64,000 nucleotides of DNA from Methylobacterium organophilum (lineage in GTDB: Bacteria > Pseudomonadota > Alphaproteobacteria > Rhizobiales > Beijerinckiaceae): NCBI RefSeq assembly GCF_022179465.1, contig NZ_BPQV01000002.1, positions 496,001 to 560,000 of the forward strand, read 5' to 3'. The notes beneath the pieces are model-generated. The model had not been told where the DNA came from and ran no database searches. It worked only from the letters and a program-made list of their open reading frames with translations. Of this stretch, positions 45,733 through 52,816 are shown piece by piece. A program made the translations under genes and the position numbers. Within the stretch, counting starts at the first letter, position 1; each line of letters starts with the position of its first letter.

Positions 45733-46305
45733 TCAGAACCGGGTGAAGCCGCCGGGATGGGCGCTCTCCAGCACCTTCGTGGCGGGCAGAACCAGGAGCG
45801 GCGTGCCCACCAGCATCGGCACCACGTCGGACAGGCCGAGATAGGTGACCGCCCACCAGAACGGGAAGATGCCGAGATAGGCGAGGCTCGCCGAGACGGC
45901 GACGACCATGACGAGGCCCACGGCGAGGCAGGTGGCGGCGAGCTTGGCGAGCCAGACCTTGTCCGTCGTCTGCTTGCCGGGATCGAACAGGAAGCCGGGC
46001 ACGAAGCCCGTCAGGCCCACCATGATGCCGTCGACGATCAGCGAATGGGCGGGGATGAAGGTGCCGGCCAGCAGCGACCAGACGATGGTGCCGAGATAGC
46101 CGGCGATGAAGCCGCTGCGCGCGCCCAGCAGCACGCCGATCAGCGGCGGCAGGAAGGCGAAGATGCGCCACTGGATGACGCCCGGCACCAGCTGGATCGG
46201 GTTGGCATAGGCCCAGAGCACGCCGGTGGCGGCGGCGCCGGCCAGCGACAGGATGAGGGGAAACAGGACATTGCCCTCGGGAGGGCTGGCGGCCGACGAT
46301 TGCAT
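45733..46305 (-). CDS. ECF transporter S component (substrate unknown)
   Basis: A 190-aa hydrophobic protein with about six membrane helices, e.g. LILSLAGAAATGVLWAYA, IFAFLPPLIGVLLGARSG and LVMVVAVSASLAYLGIF. This is the size and layout of substrate-capture proteins of energy-coupling factor importers. The loop GARSGFIAGYLGTIVWSLLA holds the small-residue surface expected for contact with the T protein. It is the first gene of the operon. ATG at 46305 has GGAG 8 bp upstream; GTG at 46314 is an alternative. Specificity cannot be read directly; operon partner and promoter point to a nitrogen-rich nucleobase-like compound. Confidence 0.8.
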   Translation of the reverse strand: MQSSAASPPEGNVLFPLILSLAGAAATGVLWAYANPIQLVPGVIQWRIFAFLPPLIGVLLGARSGFIAGYLGTIVWSLLAGTFIPAHSLIVDGIMVGLTGFVPGFLFDPGKQTTDKVWLAKLAATCLAVGLVMVVAVSASLAYLGIFPFWWAVTYLGLSDVVPMLVGTPLLVLPATKVLESAHPGGFTRF

Positions 46306-46347
46306 GGCGATCACTCCGGATGATGGTCATCCATCCGCAGGAAAGAT

Positions 46348-46364
46348 CCGCAAGCCATGTGCCA
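46348..46364 (-). promoter_or_regulatory. Sigma-54 promoter of the ECF importer-PRTase operon
   Basis: On the minus strand the sequence is TGGCACATGGCTTGCGG: -24 box TGGCAC, 5-bp spacer, -12 box TTGCG, with exact GG-N10-GC spacing. It matches the RpoN consensus almost completely. The start of transcription would be about 30 bp before the S-component start codon. No clear NtrC site was recognised further upstream. Confidence 0.75.
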
Positions 46365-46451
46365 GCTTGACCGTCGCGGCGGATCATGGACCTTGGCCCG
46401 TCCTCTGCCTCTTCTCCCGGCATCTCCGCTCAAGACGGAACCGAATCGCGC

Positions 46452-46652
46452 ATGAAGCACCTGCAATGGCTCGGCCTGCTGCCGTTTCTCGGCATGCTCG
46501 GCGGCCCCTTCGTGTTCAACCGGGTCGAGCCTTTGGTGCTCGGCATGCCGTTCCTGCTCGCCTGGCTCGTCGGCTGCACGGTGGCGACCGCGGCGATCAT
46601 GGGGGTGATCTACCTCACCGATCCGGCCAACCGCCCGGGCTCCGACCGATGA
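46452..46652 (+). CDS. DUF3311 small membrane protein
   Basis: At 66 aa with two membrane spans (LGLLPFLGMLGGPFVFNR, PFLLAWLVGCTVATAAIMGVI) and the conserved FVFNRVEPLVLGMPFLLAW centre, it fits the DUF3311 proteins encoded before a sodium:solute symporter. The stop overlaps the symporter start as ATGA, so it is likely an accessory subunit. Confidence 0.9.
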   Translation: MKHLQWLGLLPFLGMLGGPFVFNRVEPLVLGMPFLLAWLVGCTVATAAIMGVIYLTDPANRPGSDR

Positions 46653-48103
46653 ACGCGGCGCTTCCGATCATCGGGCTGGCCGTCCTCGTGGCCCTCGGCC
46701 TCGGCCTGCTGGCCCGGGCCGGCCGCGACATGGACATGGAGCAGTGGAGCGTGGGCGGCCGCGGCTTCGGCACGGCTCTGGTCTTCCTGCTGATGGCGGG
46801 GGAGATCTACACCACCTTCGCCTTCCTCGGCGGCTCGGGCTGGGCCTACGGCAAGGGCGGCCCGACCTACTACATCCTCTGCTATCTCAGCCTGATCTAC
46901 GTGATCTCCTACTGGCTGCTGCCGCCGATCTGGCGCTACGCCAAGGCGCGCAACCTGTTCTCGCAGCCGGATTTCTTCGCCGCGAAATACGACAGCCCGG
47001 CCCTCGGCGTGCTGGTGGCCCTGGTCGGGATCGTCTCCCTCGTCCCCTACATGGTGCTGCAGCTGAAGGGCCTCGGCATCATCGTGTCCACCGCCTCCTA
47101 CGGCGCGATCCCGCCGACCGTGGCGATCTGGATCGGGGCGGCGGTCGTCACCGTCTACGTGACGGTCTCCGGCGTGCGCGGCTCCGCCTGGACGGCGGTG
47201 CTCAAGGACATGATGATCCTCGGCGTGGTCGTCTTCCTGGGGATCTACCTGCCGTATCACTACTATGGCGGCATCGGGGAGATGTTCCGGGCGATCGACC
47301 AGGCCAAGCCCGGCTTCCTCGCCCTTCCGGAGCGGGGCCAGAGCGCCTCCTGGTTCGCCTCGACGACGCTGCTCACGGCCCTCGGGGGCTGGATGTTCCC
47401 GCACACCTTCGCCTCGCTCTACACGGCGCGGGAGCCGGGGGTGTTCCGCCGCAACGCGGTGCTGCTGCCGCTCTACCAGCTGATGCTGCTGTTCGTGTTC
47501 TTCGCAGGCTTCTCCGCGGTGCTGCAGGTGCCGGGGCTGAAGGGGCCGGATGTCGACCTGTCGCTGTTCAAGATCGCCCTGGAGACCTTCCCGCCGTGGT
47601 TCGTCGGGGTGATCGGGGCGACCGGCGTGTTCACGGCCCTGGTGCCGGGCTCGATGATCCTGATCGCGGGGGCGACGCTCACGGCCAACACCCTGCTCCG
47701 CCCGCTCCTGCGCGGGCGGGCGGATGCCTCCACGGGCACCCTGGCGCGGCTCACCGCGCCGGTTCTGGCGCTGGTCTGCGTCGCCTTCACCCTGCACGGG
47801 GGCGAGACGATCGTGCAGCTGCTGCTGATGGGCTACAGCTTCGTCACCCAGCTCTTCCCGGCCCTGTTCGCGAGCCTGCTTCCCCGCAACCCCCTGACCA
47901 AGGCGGGGGCCATGGCGGGCATCCTCGCGGGTGTCGGCACCGTGGCGGTGACGACCTCGGGCGGCTGGACCATGGCGAGCCTGTTCCCGGGGCTGCCGGG
48001 GGCGATCCAGGACGTCAATATCGGCGCCGTGGCGCTGATCCTGAACGTCGCCGTCGCCCTGCTCGTCAGCCTCGCGACGCGGCGCGCCGCGACGGCCGCC
48101 TGA
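46649..48103 (+). CDS. Sodium:solute symporter (SSS family; MctP-like)
   Basis: At 484 aa it has about 13 membrane helices. Family landmarks are WSVGGRGFGTALVFLLMAGE at helix 2, FLGGSGWAYGKGGPTYYI, and YVTVSGVRGSAWTAVLKD, the SSS signature region. Relatives with a DUF3311 partner carry short monocarboxylates such as lactate, pyruvate or acetate; substrate here is inferred. It forms a two-gene operon with DUF3311, divergent from the ECF operon. Confidence 0.88.
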   Translation: MNAALPIIGLAVLVALGLGLLARAGRDMDMEQWSVGGRGFGTALVFLLMAGEIYTTFAFLGGSGWAYGKGGPTYYILCYLSLIYVISYWLLPPIWRYAKARNLFSQPDFFAAKYDSPALGVLVALVGIVSLVPYMVLQLKGLGIIVSTASYGAIPPTVAIWIGAAVVTVYVTVSGVRGSAWTAVLKDMMILGVVVFLGIYLPYHYYGGIGEMFRAIDQAKPGFLALPERGQSASWFASTTLLTALGGWMFPHTFASLYTAREPGVFRRNAVLLPLYQLMLLFVFFAGFSAVLQVPGLKGPDVDLSLFKIALETFPPWFVGVIGATGVFTALVPGSMILIAGATLTANTLLRPLLRGRADASTGTLARLTAPVLALVCVAFTLHGGETIVQLLLMGYSFVTQLFPALFASLLPRNPLTKAGAMAGILAGVGTVAVTTSGGWTMASLFPGLPGAIQDVNIGAVALILNVAVALLVSLATRRAATAA

Positions 48104-48113
48104 GCCGAACCGG

Positions 48114-48251
48114 CTAGGCGCGGCTGGCGGCGCGGGACCGGGCCAGCACGCGCACCGCCGAGACCGGCAGGAGCAGCGTCTTCACCACGGCGGTGACGGC
48201 AAGGACGGCGATGACAGGAAGGACTGCGACGCAGAGGCCAACGACGGGCAT
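48114..48251 (-). CDS. Small hydrophobic protein, 45 aa
   Basis: From ATG at 48251 with AGGAGC upstream, the product is almost wholly hydrophobic for 30 residues (VVGLCVAVLPVIAVLAVTAV) and ends in a basic tail (RVLARSRAASRA). It looks like a single-span membrane peptide. The gene converges on the symporter with only 10 bp between. No family recognised. Confidence 0.45.
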   Translation of the reverse strand: MPVVGLCVAVLPVIAVLAVTAVVKTLLLPVSAVRVLARSRAASRA

Positions 48252-48408
48252 GGGCTGCTCCTGATCGGCGAGGCGGACCGAGAAGCCGGGCCGCCTTGTT
48301 GGTAACCATAGCGCCACGCAATCGCGGCGAGACAAAGGACGCGGGATGGCTCCACTGGAATTTCGAGCCGGCTTGTCACGGTTTTCCGTCCCGGGCGCGG
48401 CATCGCGC

Positions 48409-49395
48409 TCACGGGACCACGCGCCCGGCGCGGGGATGGGCGGCCTCGAAGGCGCTCATCAGGCGGGCGGCGTCGACCTTGGTGTAGAGCTGCGTGGTTG
48501 AGAGCGAGGCGTGGCCCATCAGCTCCTGGATCGCCCGCAGCTCCCCCTGGCGGGCGAGCAGATGCGTGGCGAAGGAGTGGCGCAGGGCGTGCGGCGTCGC
48601 GCTGTCGGGCAGGCCGAGCGCCCCGCGCAGGGTGGCGACGGCGTATTGCACCACCCGCGGCGAGAGCGGGCCACCCTTGGCGCCCACGAAGAGCGCGTCC
48701 TCCTCGTCGAGAGGGTAGGGGCAGGCGGCGAGGTAATCGGCGACCGCCTGCGCCACCGCGGGCAGCACCGGCACGGCGCGCACCTTGCCGCCCTTGCCGG
48801 TCACCCGCACCTCGTCGATCCCCGGCAGGGGCGCGTCCTTGCGGGTGAGGCCGAGGGCCTCGGAGATGCGCAGGCCGGAGCCGTAGAGCAGCGCGATCAC
48901 CGCGGCGTCCCGGGCGAGCACCCAGGGCTCCTTGGCCTCGCCGGCCCTCGTCTCGGCCCGGGTCATGGCCAGGGCCGCCGGCACCGGCAGGGGGCGCGGC
49001 AGGCGCCGCTCGACCTTGGGCGAGCGCACCGCGCCGAGGGCCGCCACGCCGCCATGCCCCTCCCGCTCCAGGTAGCGGGCGAAGGAGCGCAGGCCCGCGA
49101 GCATCCGCATCAGCGAGCGCCCGCCGATGCCCTCCGCCCGCCGCGCCGCCATGAAGGCGCGCAGGTCCCGCGGCGTCAGGGCGGTGATGAGGGCGAGGGT
49201 CGGGGTGCCGCGGCGCTGGTCGAGATGGACCAGGAACTGGCGCAGGTCGCGGGCATAGGCCTCGACCGTATTCTCTGCCATGCGCCGCTCGCGGACGAGG
49301 GCGTCCCGCCAGCCGAGGAAGGCGGCCTGCAGGCCGGCATCGCCCGGGGGCAAGAGGCCGGCGGCGTCGGGTCCGTGGGGATTCGGGGCGAGCAT
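48409..49395 (-). CDS. xerC: Tyrosine recombinase XerC
   Basis: Resolves chromosome dimers at dif together with XerD. At 328 aa the N-terminal SAM-like core-binding domain (AENTVEAYARDLRQFLVHL) precedes the catalytic domain. The active residues are present: Arg in YGSGLRISEALGL, Lys in VTGKGGKVRAVPV, His/Arg in TPHALRHSFATHLL, His in MGHASLSTTQ and Tyr in LYTKVD. No mobile-element neighbours support a different integrase role. About 30 N-terminal residues before the core domain are variable. Confidence 0.9.
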   Translation of the reverse strand: MLAPNPHGPDAAGLLPPGDAGLQAAFLGWRDALVRERRMAENTVEAYARDLRQFLVHLDQRRGTPTLALITALTPRDLRAFMAARRAEGIGGRSLMRMLAGLRSFARYLEREGHGGVAALGAVRSPKVERRLPRPLPVPAALAMTRAETRAGEAKEPWVLARDAAVIALLYGSGLRISEALGLTRKDAPLPGIDEVRVTGKGGKVRAVPVLPAVAQAVADYLAACPYPLDEEDALFVGAKGGPLSPRVVQYAVATLRGALGLPDSATPHALRHSFATHLLARQGELRAIQELMGHASLSTTQLYTKVDAARLMSAFEAAHPRAGRVVP

Positions 49396-49532
49396 CGCGC
49401 CCCCAGAGACGCCCCGTAAGGTTGACGTCCCGTTAAGGATGACGGGGCCTTTCCGTCGCGCCCCATTCGCGCCAGATGGGCGGGGCGCCCCGGCCCGGCC
49501 GGCGCGCCGCGAACCGACTTCGAGGAACCTCC

Positions 49533-49928
49533 ATGTCCAAGCCCGTCCACTCGATGATCCGCGTCCTCGACGAGCAGCGCTCGCGCGACTTCTACGCCCG
49601 CGCCTTCGGCCTCGCGGTGGCGGACCGGATCGACTTCCCGGATTTCACGCTGATCTACCTGCGCGACCCGTCCTCGCCCTTCGAGCTGGAGCTGACGGTG
49701 AACAAGGGCCGCAGCGAGCCCTACAATCTCGGCGACGGCTACGGGCATTTCGCCGTCACCGTGGAGGATGTCGAGGCCGAGCATGCCCGCTTCGAACGCG
49801 AGGGCCTGCCCGCCACCCCCGTGAAGGCGCTGAAGCACGGCGACACGCCGCTCGCGAAGTTCTTCTTCACCACCGATCCGGACGGCTACAAGATCGAGGT
49901 CATCCAGCGCGGCGGCCGGTTCGTCTGA
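49533..49928 (+). CDS. VOC/glyoxalase I family protein (lactoylglutathione lyase-like)
   Basis: At 131 aa with two VOC half-barrels. Metal-ligand candidates are His in KPVHSMIRVLD, Glu in PFELELTVN, His in GYGHFAVTVED and Glu in YKIEVIQ, the usual four of glyoxalase I (GloA). Length and the start MSKPVHSMIRV also fit. GGAACC precedes the ATG. It would detoxify methylglyoxal. Confidence 0.85.
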   Translation: MSKPVHSMIRVLDEQRSRDFYARAFGLAVADRIDFPDFTLIYLRDPSSPFELELTVNKGRSEPYNLGDGYGHFAVTVEDVEAEHARFEREGLPATPVKALKHGDTPLAKFFFTTDPDGYKIEVIQRGGRFV

Positions 49929-49955
49929 GCGCGGCCCACTCCCCAAAAAGCCGCC

Positions 49956-50552
49956 TCAGCGGATCTCCGCCCCCGTGGGCGCGATCACCGCGAACAAATC
50001 GCCCAGGGCCGCGAGGCTCGCGGCCTGGAGGGCGGCGGCGGGGACGATGCTGCCGTCCGGCCCCGGCAGGGCGCGGGTGGCGGTGGCGGCGGCGACCACG
50101 GTGGGGCGGAAGCCCAGGTTGAAGGCGCTGCGGGCGGTGGAGTTGACGCACATATGCGTCATGAAGCCCGCCAGGATCACGTCCTTCACTCCGGCCGCCT
50201 CCAGCTTCTGCTGCAGGTCGGTGCCGACGAAGGAGCTCGGATAGTTCTTGGTGACGACCGGCTCGCCAGGAATCGGGGCGACCTCGTCGCTGATCTGGCC
50301 GATGGCCGCGCTCACGTCGTAGGGCGAGCCGGGGCCGGCATCGTGGCGCACGTGGAAGACCGGGATGCCCGCCTGCCGCGCCCGGCCGAGCAGGGTCTGG
50401 GCCTCCCGCACCGCCGCCTCGACGCCTTCGAGCGTCATCAGCCCCTGGCGATAGGTGTTCTGCAGGTCGATCAGCACCAGGGCGGAGCCCTTCAGCCCAG
50501 CCGGCTCCGACCCGAGCCCGGACACGTCGCGCAGCGTCTTCAGATCGGCCAT
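49956..50552 (-). CDS. Isochorismatase-family cysteine hydrolase
   Basis: At 198 aa it has the nicotinamidase-like fold. Catalytic Asp lies in LVLIDLQNTY, Lys in VTKNYPSSFVGTDL, and the Cys in GFMTHMCVNSTARSA with the preceding cis-peptide. The C-terminus GPDGSIVPAAALQAASLAAL is typical of the family that hydrolyses amide-type small molecules. The substrate is unknown. It is convergent with the glyoxalase gene. Confidence 0.88.
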   Translation of the reverse strand: MADLKTLRDVSGLGSEPAGLKGSALVLIDLQNTYRQGLMTLEGVEAAVREAQTLLGRARQAGIPVFHVRHDAGPGSPYDVSAAIGQISDEVAPIPGEPVVTKNYPSSFVGTDLQQKLEAAGVKDVILAGFMTHMCVNSTARSAFNLGFRPTVVAAATATRALPGPDGSIVPAAALQAASLAALGDLFAVIAPTGAEIR

Positions 50553-50661
50553 GGGCGTTTTTCTCCGTGGTGATGGCGCGGCCAGCACAGCCCCCGGCCC
50601 GGCCGCCGTCAATCGAACTTTCGGCCGGGTCGGGGTGCCATCATGCGCTGGCGCAGGCGCC

Positions 50662-51027
50662 CTACTCGCCCGTCTCCAGGGCGGAGAAGCCGGCGAGCGC
50701 CGTCTCGCAGAAGGCCGGGGCCTCCGGCTTCGGCAGGCTCGTTTCGAAGGCGATGGCGTCGTTGAGGGCGAGCACGTAGCGCTCCTGGGTCAGGGCCACG
50801 CCGACCGCCCGCTGCATCGCTTCGCGCCGGCTCCGCAGCAGGGCGTCGACCCGCTCCGGAGCGACGCCGCAGAGGATCGCCCGGCCGACGACGCGGCCCT
50901 GCCGCGCCCCGGCCTCCTGCGGGATCACCAGGGGCTTTCTCGCCGCCTGCTGGGCTGCCTCCTGGGCCGATACCGGGTGAGCGAGGGCGAGGAGCGCGAG
51001 GCCGGCGCCCGCGAGCACGGCCCGCAT
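50662..51027 (-). CDS. Exported protein of unknown function, 121 aa
   Basis: A signal peptide (MRAVLAGAGLALLALAHPVSA-QE) precedes about 100 residues with two cysteines (AILCGVA, PAFCETA) and an Arg-rich helix (ALLRSRREAMQRAVG). Its ATG shares one base with the stop of the RMF-like gene (TGATG), so the two are coupled. No family recognised. Confidence 0.75.
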   Translation of the reverse strand: MRAVLAGAGLALLALAHPVSAQEAAQQAARKPLVIPQEAGARQGRVVGRAILCGVAPERVDALLRSRREAMQRAVGVALTQERYVLALNDAIAFETSLPKPEAPAFCETALAGFSALETGE

Positions 51028-51209
51028 CAGGCGAAATCCGCGATGTCGTCGGCGATCTCGTCCGGCGCGGTGACGGCGGCGAAGCCCGCCTGCCAGGCCT
51101 CGTGCTCCGGGCTGCCCGGCGGATGCGGGTTGCGCGAGCGCGGCTCCCGCGCCTCCGCGGCGGCCTTGCCCGCGCGATAGGCCTCGCTCTGCTGCGGATC
51201 CTCGGCCAT
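51027..51209 (-). CDS. Ribosome modulation factor-like small protein
   Basis: A 60-aa product with the pattern AYRAGKAAAEAR...RNPHPPGSPEHEAWQAGFA. This matches the RMF arrangement of an AYxxG helix, a short basic loop and an AWxxGF helix. RMF dimerises ribosomes in stationary phase; the acidic C-terminal tail (DEIADDIADFA) is extra. ATG at 51209 has GGAGGG upstream. It is cotranscribed with the following exported protein. Confidence 0.65.
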   Translation of the reverse strand: MAEDPQQSEAYRAGKAAAEAREPRSRNPHPPGSPEHEAWQAGFAAVTAPDEIADDIADFA

Positions 51210-51404
51210 GCGTCCCTCCCGTCCTGGTCGGGTTCCTAAAACGACGGGAACCCGATGCCTGTCACGCGAAATCCGGTCCGTCTCCGGCTCAACGGCGTTC
51301 GGTTTCGGAGGGCTCCCCCGCGCCGATGCGACAGCGTTCACGTGTCGCACGCCTTTGCTCAGGGCAGCACGGCGCGCCTGCGCAGCCCCCACCCGCCGGG
51401 CTCC

Positions 51405-51563
51405 CTGGCCTGGCTGTCCTGGATCGTGGCCCGGCACGGCGGCTGGAACGTCGCCGGCAAGCCACCGGGGGCCAAGACCATGGCCCGCGGCTGGAAGCGC
51501 TTCGCCGCCCTCCTCGCCGGCGCCCTCCTCGCCACCCAGGACTCACTTCCGCAAAGGCCGTAG
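51405..51563 (+). pseudogene. Remnant of an IS4-type transposase C-terminus
   Basis: The translation LAWLSWIVARHGGWNVAGKP, continuing PPGAKTMARGWKRFAALLAG, matches the C-terminal end of IS4/Tn5-type DDE transposases (pattern LAW..W.IAR.GGW....PPG...M..G...F). Only about 50 residues remain and no start, DDE residues or terminal inverted repeats were found nearby. It is a decayed insertion-sequence fragment. The 195 bp between it and the RMF-like gene hold nothing else recognisable. Confidence 0.6.
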
Positions 51564-51606
51564 CCCCAGGGAGAGGAAAGGCCGACGCGATCGGCCCGAC
51601 TCGGCC

Positions 51607-52359
51607 TCAGAGCAGCTCCCGCTGCCCCTTGCCGTAGCGCTCGAAATAGAACGGGATCGGTAGATGCGGGGCGAAATCCGCGCCGGCCGCGGCCTCGAGG
51701 TCGTCGAGCACGGCGCGGGTGATGCGCGGCAGGTCGAGCTGGCGCGCCTCGTCGAGGCCGACCCAGGCGAGCTCCGTCAGCTCCGAATCCGGTCCCACGA
51801 TGCCGGCGCGCTCGACCGCGATCGACCGGCGGTCGGCGACGAAGAAGCGGGTGTCGAAGCGGCGGGGCCGGCCGGGGGGCGTGATCGCCCGGGCCACGAG
51901 GCTGAGGGCTTCGAGATCCGGCAGCACGCCCTCGTCGCGGAAGGCCGTCCAGGGTCCCTCGGGCACGGAATCCGGCGAGCCGTAATCGCGGGTGCCGAGC
52001 ATCAGGCCCGTTTCCTCGAAGGTCTCGCGGATCGCGGCCAGGGCGAGGATGCGCCCGAGATCGCCGCTCGCGCGGGCGACGCGGGCGGCCAGGGCCGCCT
52101 CGCTGCGGCCGGGCAGGGCGCCCATCACCGGCATCTTGCGGTCGGTGGGCTCGATGCGGCCGCCGGGGAAGACGAACTTGCCGCCCATGAAGGCGAGGCG
52201 GGCATTGCGCCGGCCCATGAGCACGCGCAGCCGCTTGCGCGAGCGGTCCAGCAGGATCAGCGTCGCGGCGTGGCGGGGCTTGAGCGCGGGGGCCTTGCGG
52301 GCGGGGGGCTCAGAGGCGCCCGAAGCCGGCGGCAGGGTTTGCGTGATCGCCGGGTCCAA
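51607..52359 (-). CDS. Nudix hydrolase
   Basis: At 250 aa from TTG at 52359, chosen because AGGAGG lies 6 bp upstream; no ATG or GTG gives a better site. The Nudix box region is FVFPGGRIEPTDRK with the helix ALAAIRETFEETGLMLG, i.e. the RExxEExG core. An insertion of about 30 residues between the two parts is typical of the NUDT7/19-like subgroup acting on CoA or other diphosphates. It overlaps the DUF983 gene by 50 bp. Confidence 0.88.
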   Translation of the reverse strand: MDPAITQTLPPASGASEPPARKAPALKPRHAATLILLDRSRKRLRVLMGRRNARLAFMGGKFVFPGGRIEPTDRKMPVMGALPGRSEAALAARVARASGDLGRILALAAIRETFEETGLMLGTRDYGSPDSVPEGPWTAFRDEGVLPDLEALSLVARAITPPGRPRRFDTRFFVADRRSIAVERAGIVGPDSELTELAWVGLDEARQLDLPRITRAVLDDLEAAAGADFAPHLPIPFYFERYGKGQRELL

Positions 52360-52816
52360 AGCCTGCCTCCTGGGAGCCGTGCCGCTCCGCGTCGGGAGGT
52401 AGCTTGCCGAAGCCGTGCATGCCAAGGGCGTATTGCAGGCCGACGACGGCCCCCTTCACCGGCTGCAGCAGCGCGAGCGCCATCACCAGGGCGAGCAGGG
52501 GCCACAGCAGCATCGAGGCCCAGAGGGGTACGTCGTAGTTCATCTCGACCTTCAGGGCGAGGTAGCCGACGATGTGGCCGACGATGAAGATCACGAGATA
52601 GGGCGGCAGGTCGTCCGCCCGGTGGCCCTGCATCTCGAGCCCGCAGCATTCGCAGGACGGCCGGACCTTCAGGAAGCGGCCGAACATGTGGCCCTTCCCG
52701 CATTCCGGGCAGCGGTTCAGGAAGCCGCGCAGCATCGACCGCGGAACCGGCGGCCGGGCGGGGACGATCTCGGTGGGCGGGGTGTCCATGCCGCCTTCTA
52801 CACCCGCGACGCTCAT
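52310..52816 (-). CDS. DUF983 family membrane protein
   Basis: At 168 aa, two CxxC pairs (RCPECGKG and SCECCGLEM) form a probable zinc knuckle, followed by two membrane helices (YLVIFIVGHIVGYLALKV, ASMLLWPLLALVMALALL). The motif FLNRCPECGKGHMFGRFLKV is typical of DUF983 proteins. It is coupled to rnr upstream by an ATGA overlap and to the Nudix gene downstream. Confidence 0.9.
   Translation of the reverse strand: MSVAGVEGGMDTPPTEIVPARPPVPRSMLRGFLNRCPECGKGHMFGRFLKVRPSCECCGLEMQGHRADDLPPYLVIFIVGHIVGYLALKVEMNYDVPLWASMLLWPLLALVMALALLQPVKGAVVGLQYALGMHGFGKLPPDAERHGSQEAGFGPGDHANPAAGFGRL

Noticed and set aside
48409-49395. Phage or island integrase
   Set aside because: Sequence and context fit chromosomal XerC; there are no att repeats or phage genes nearby.
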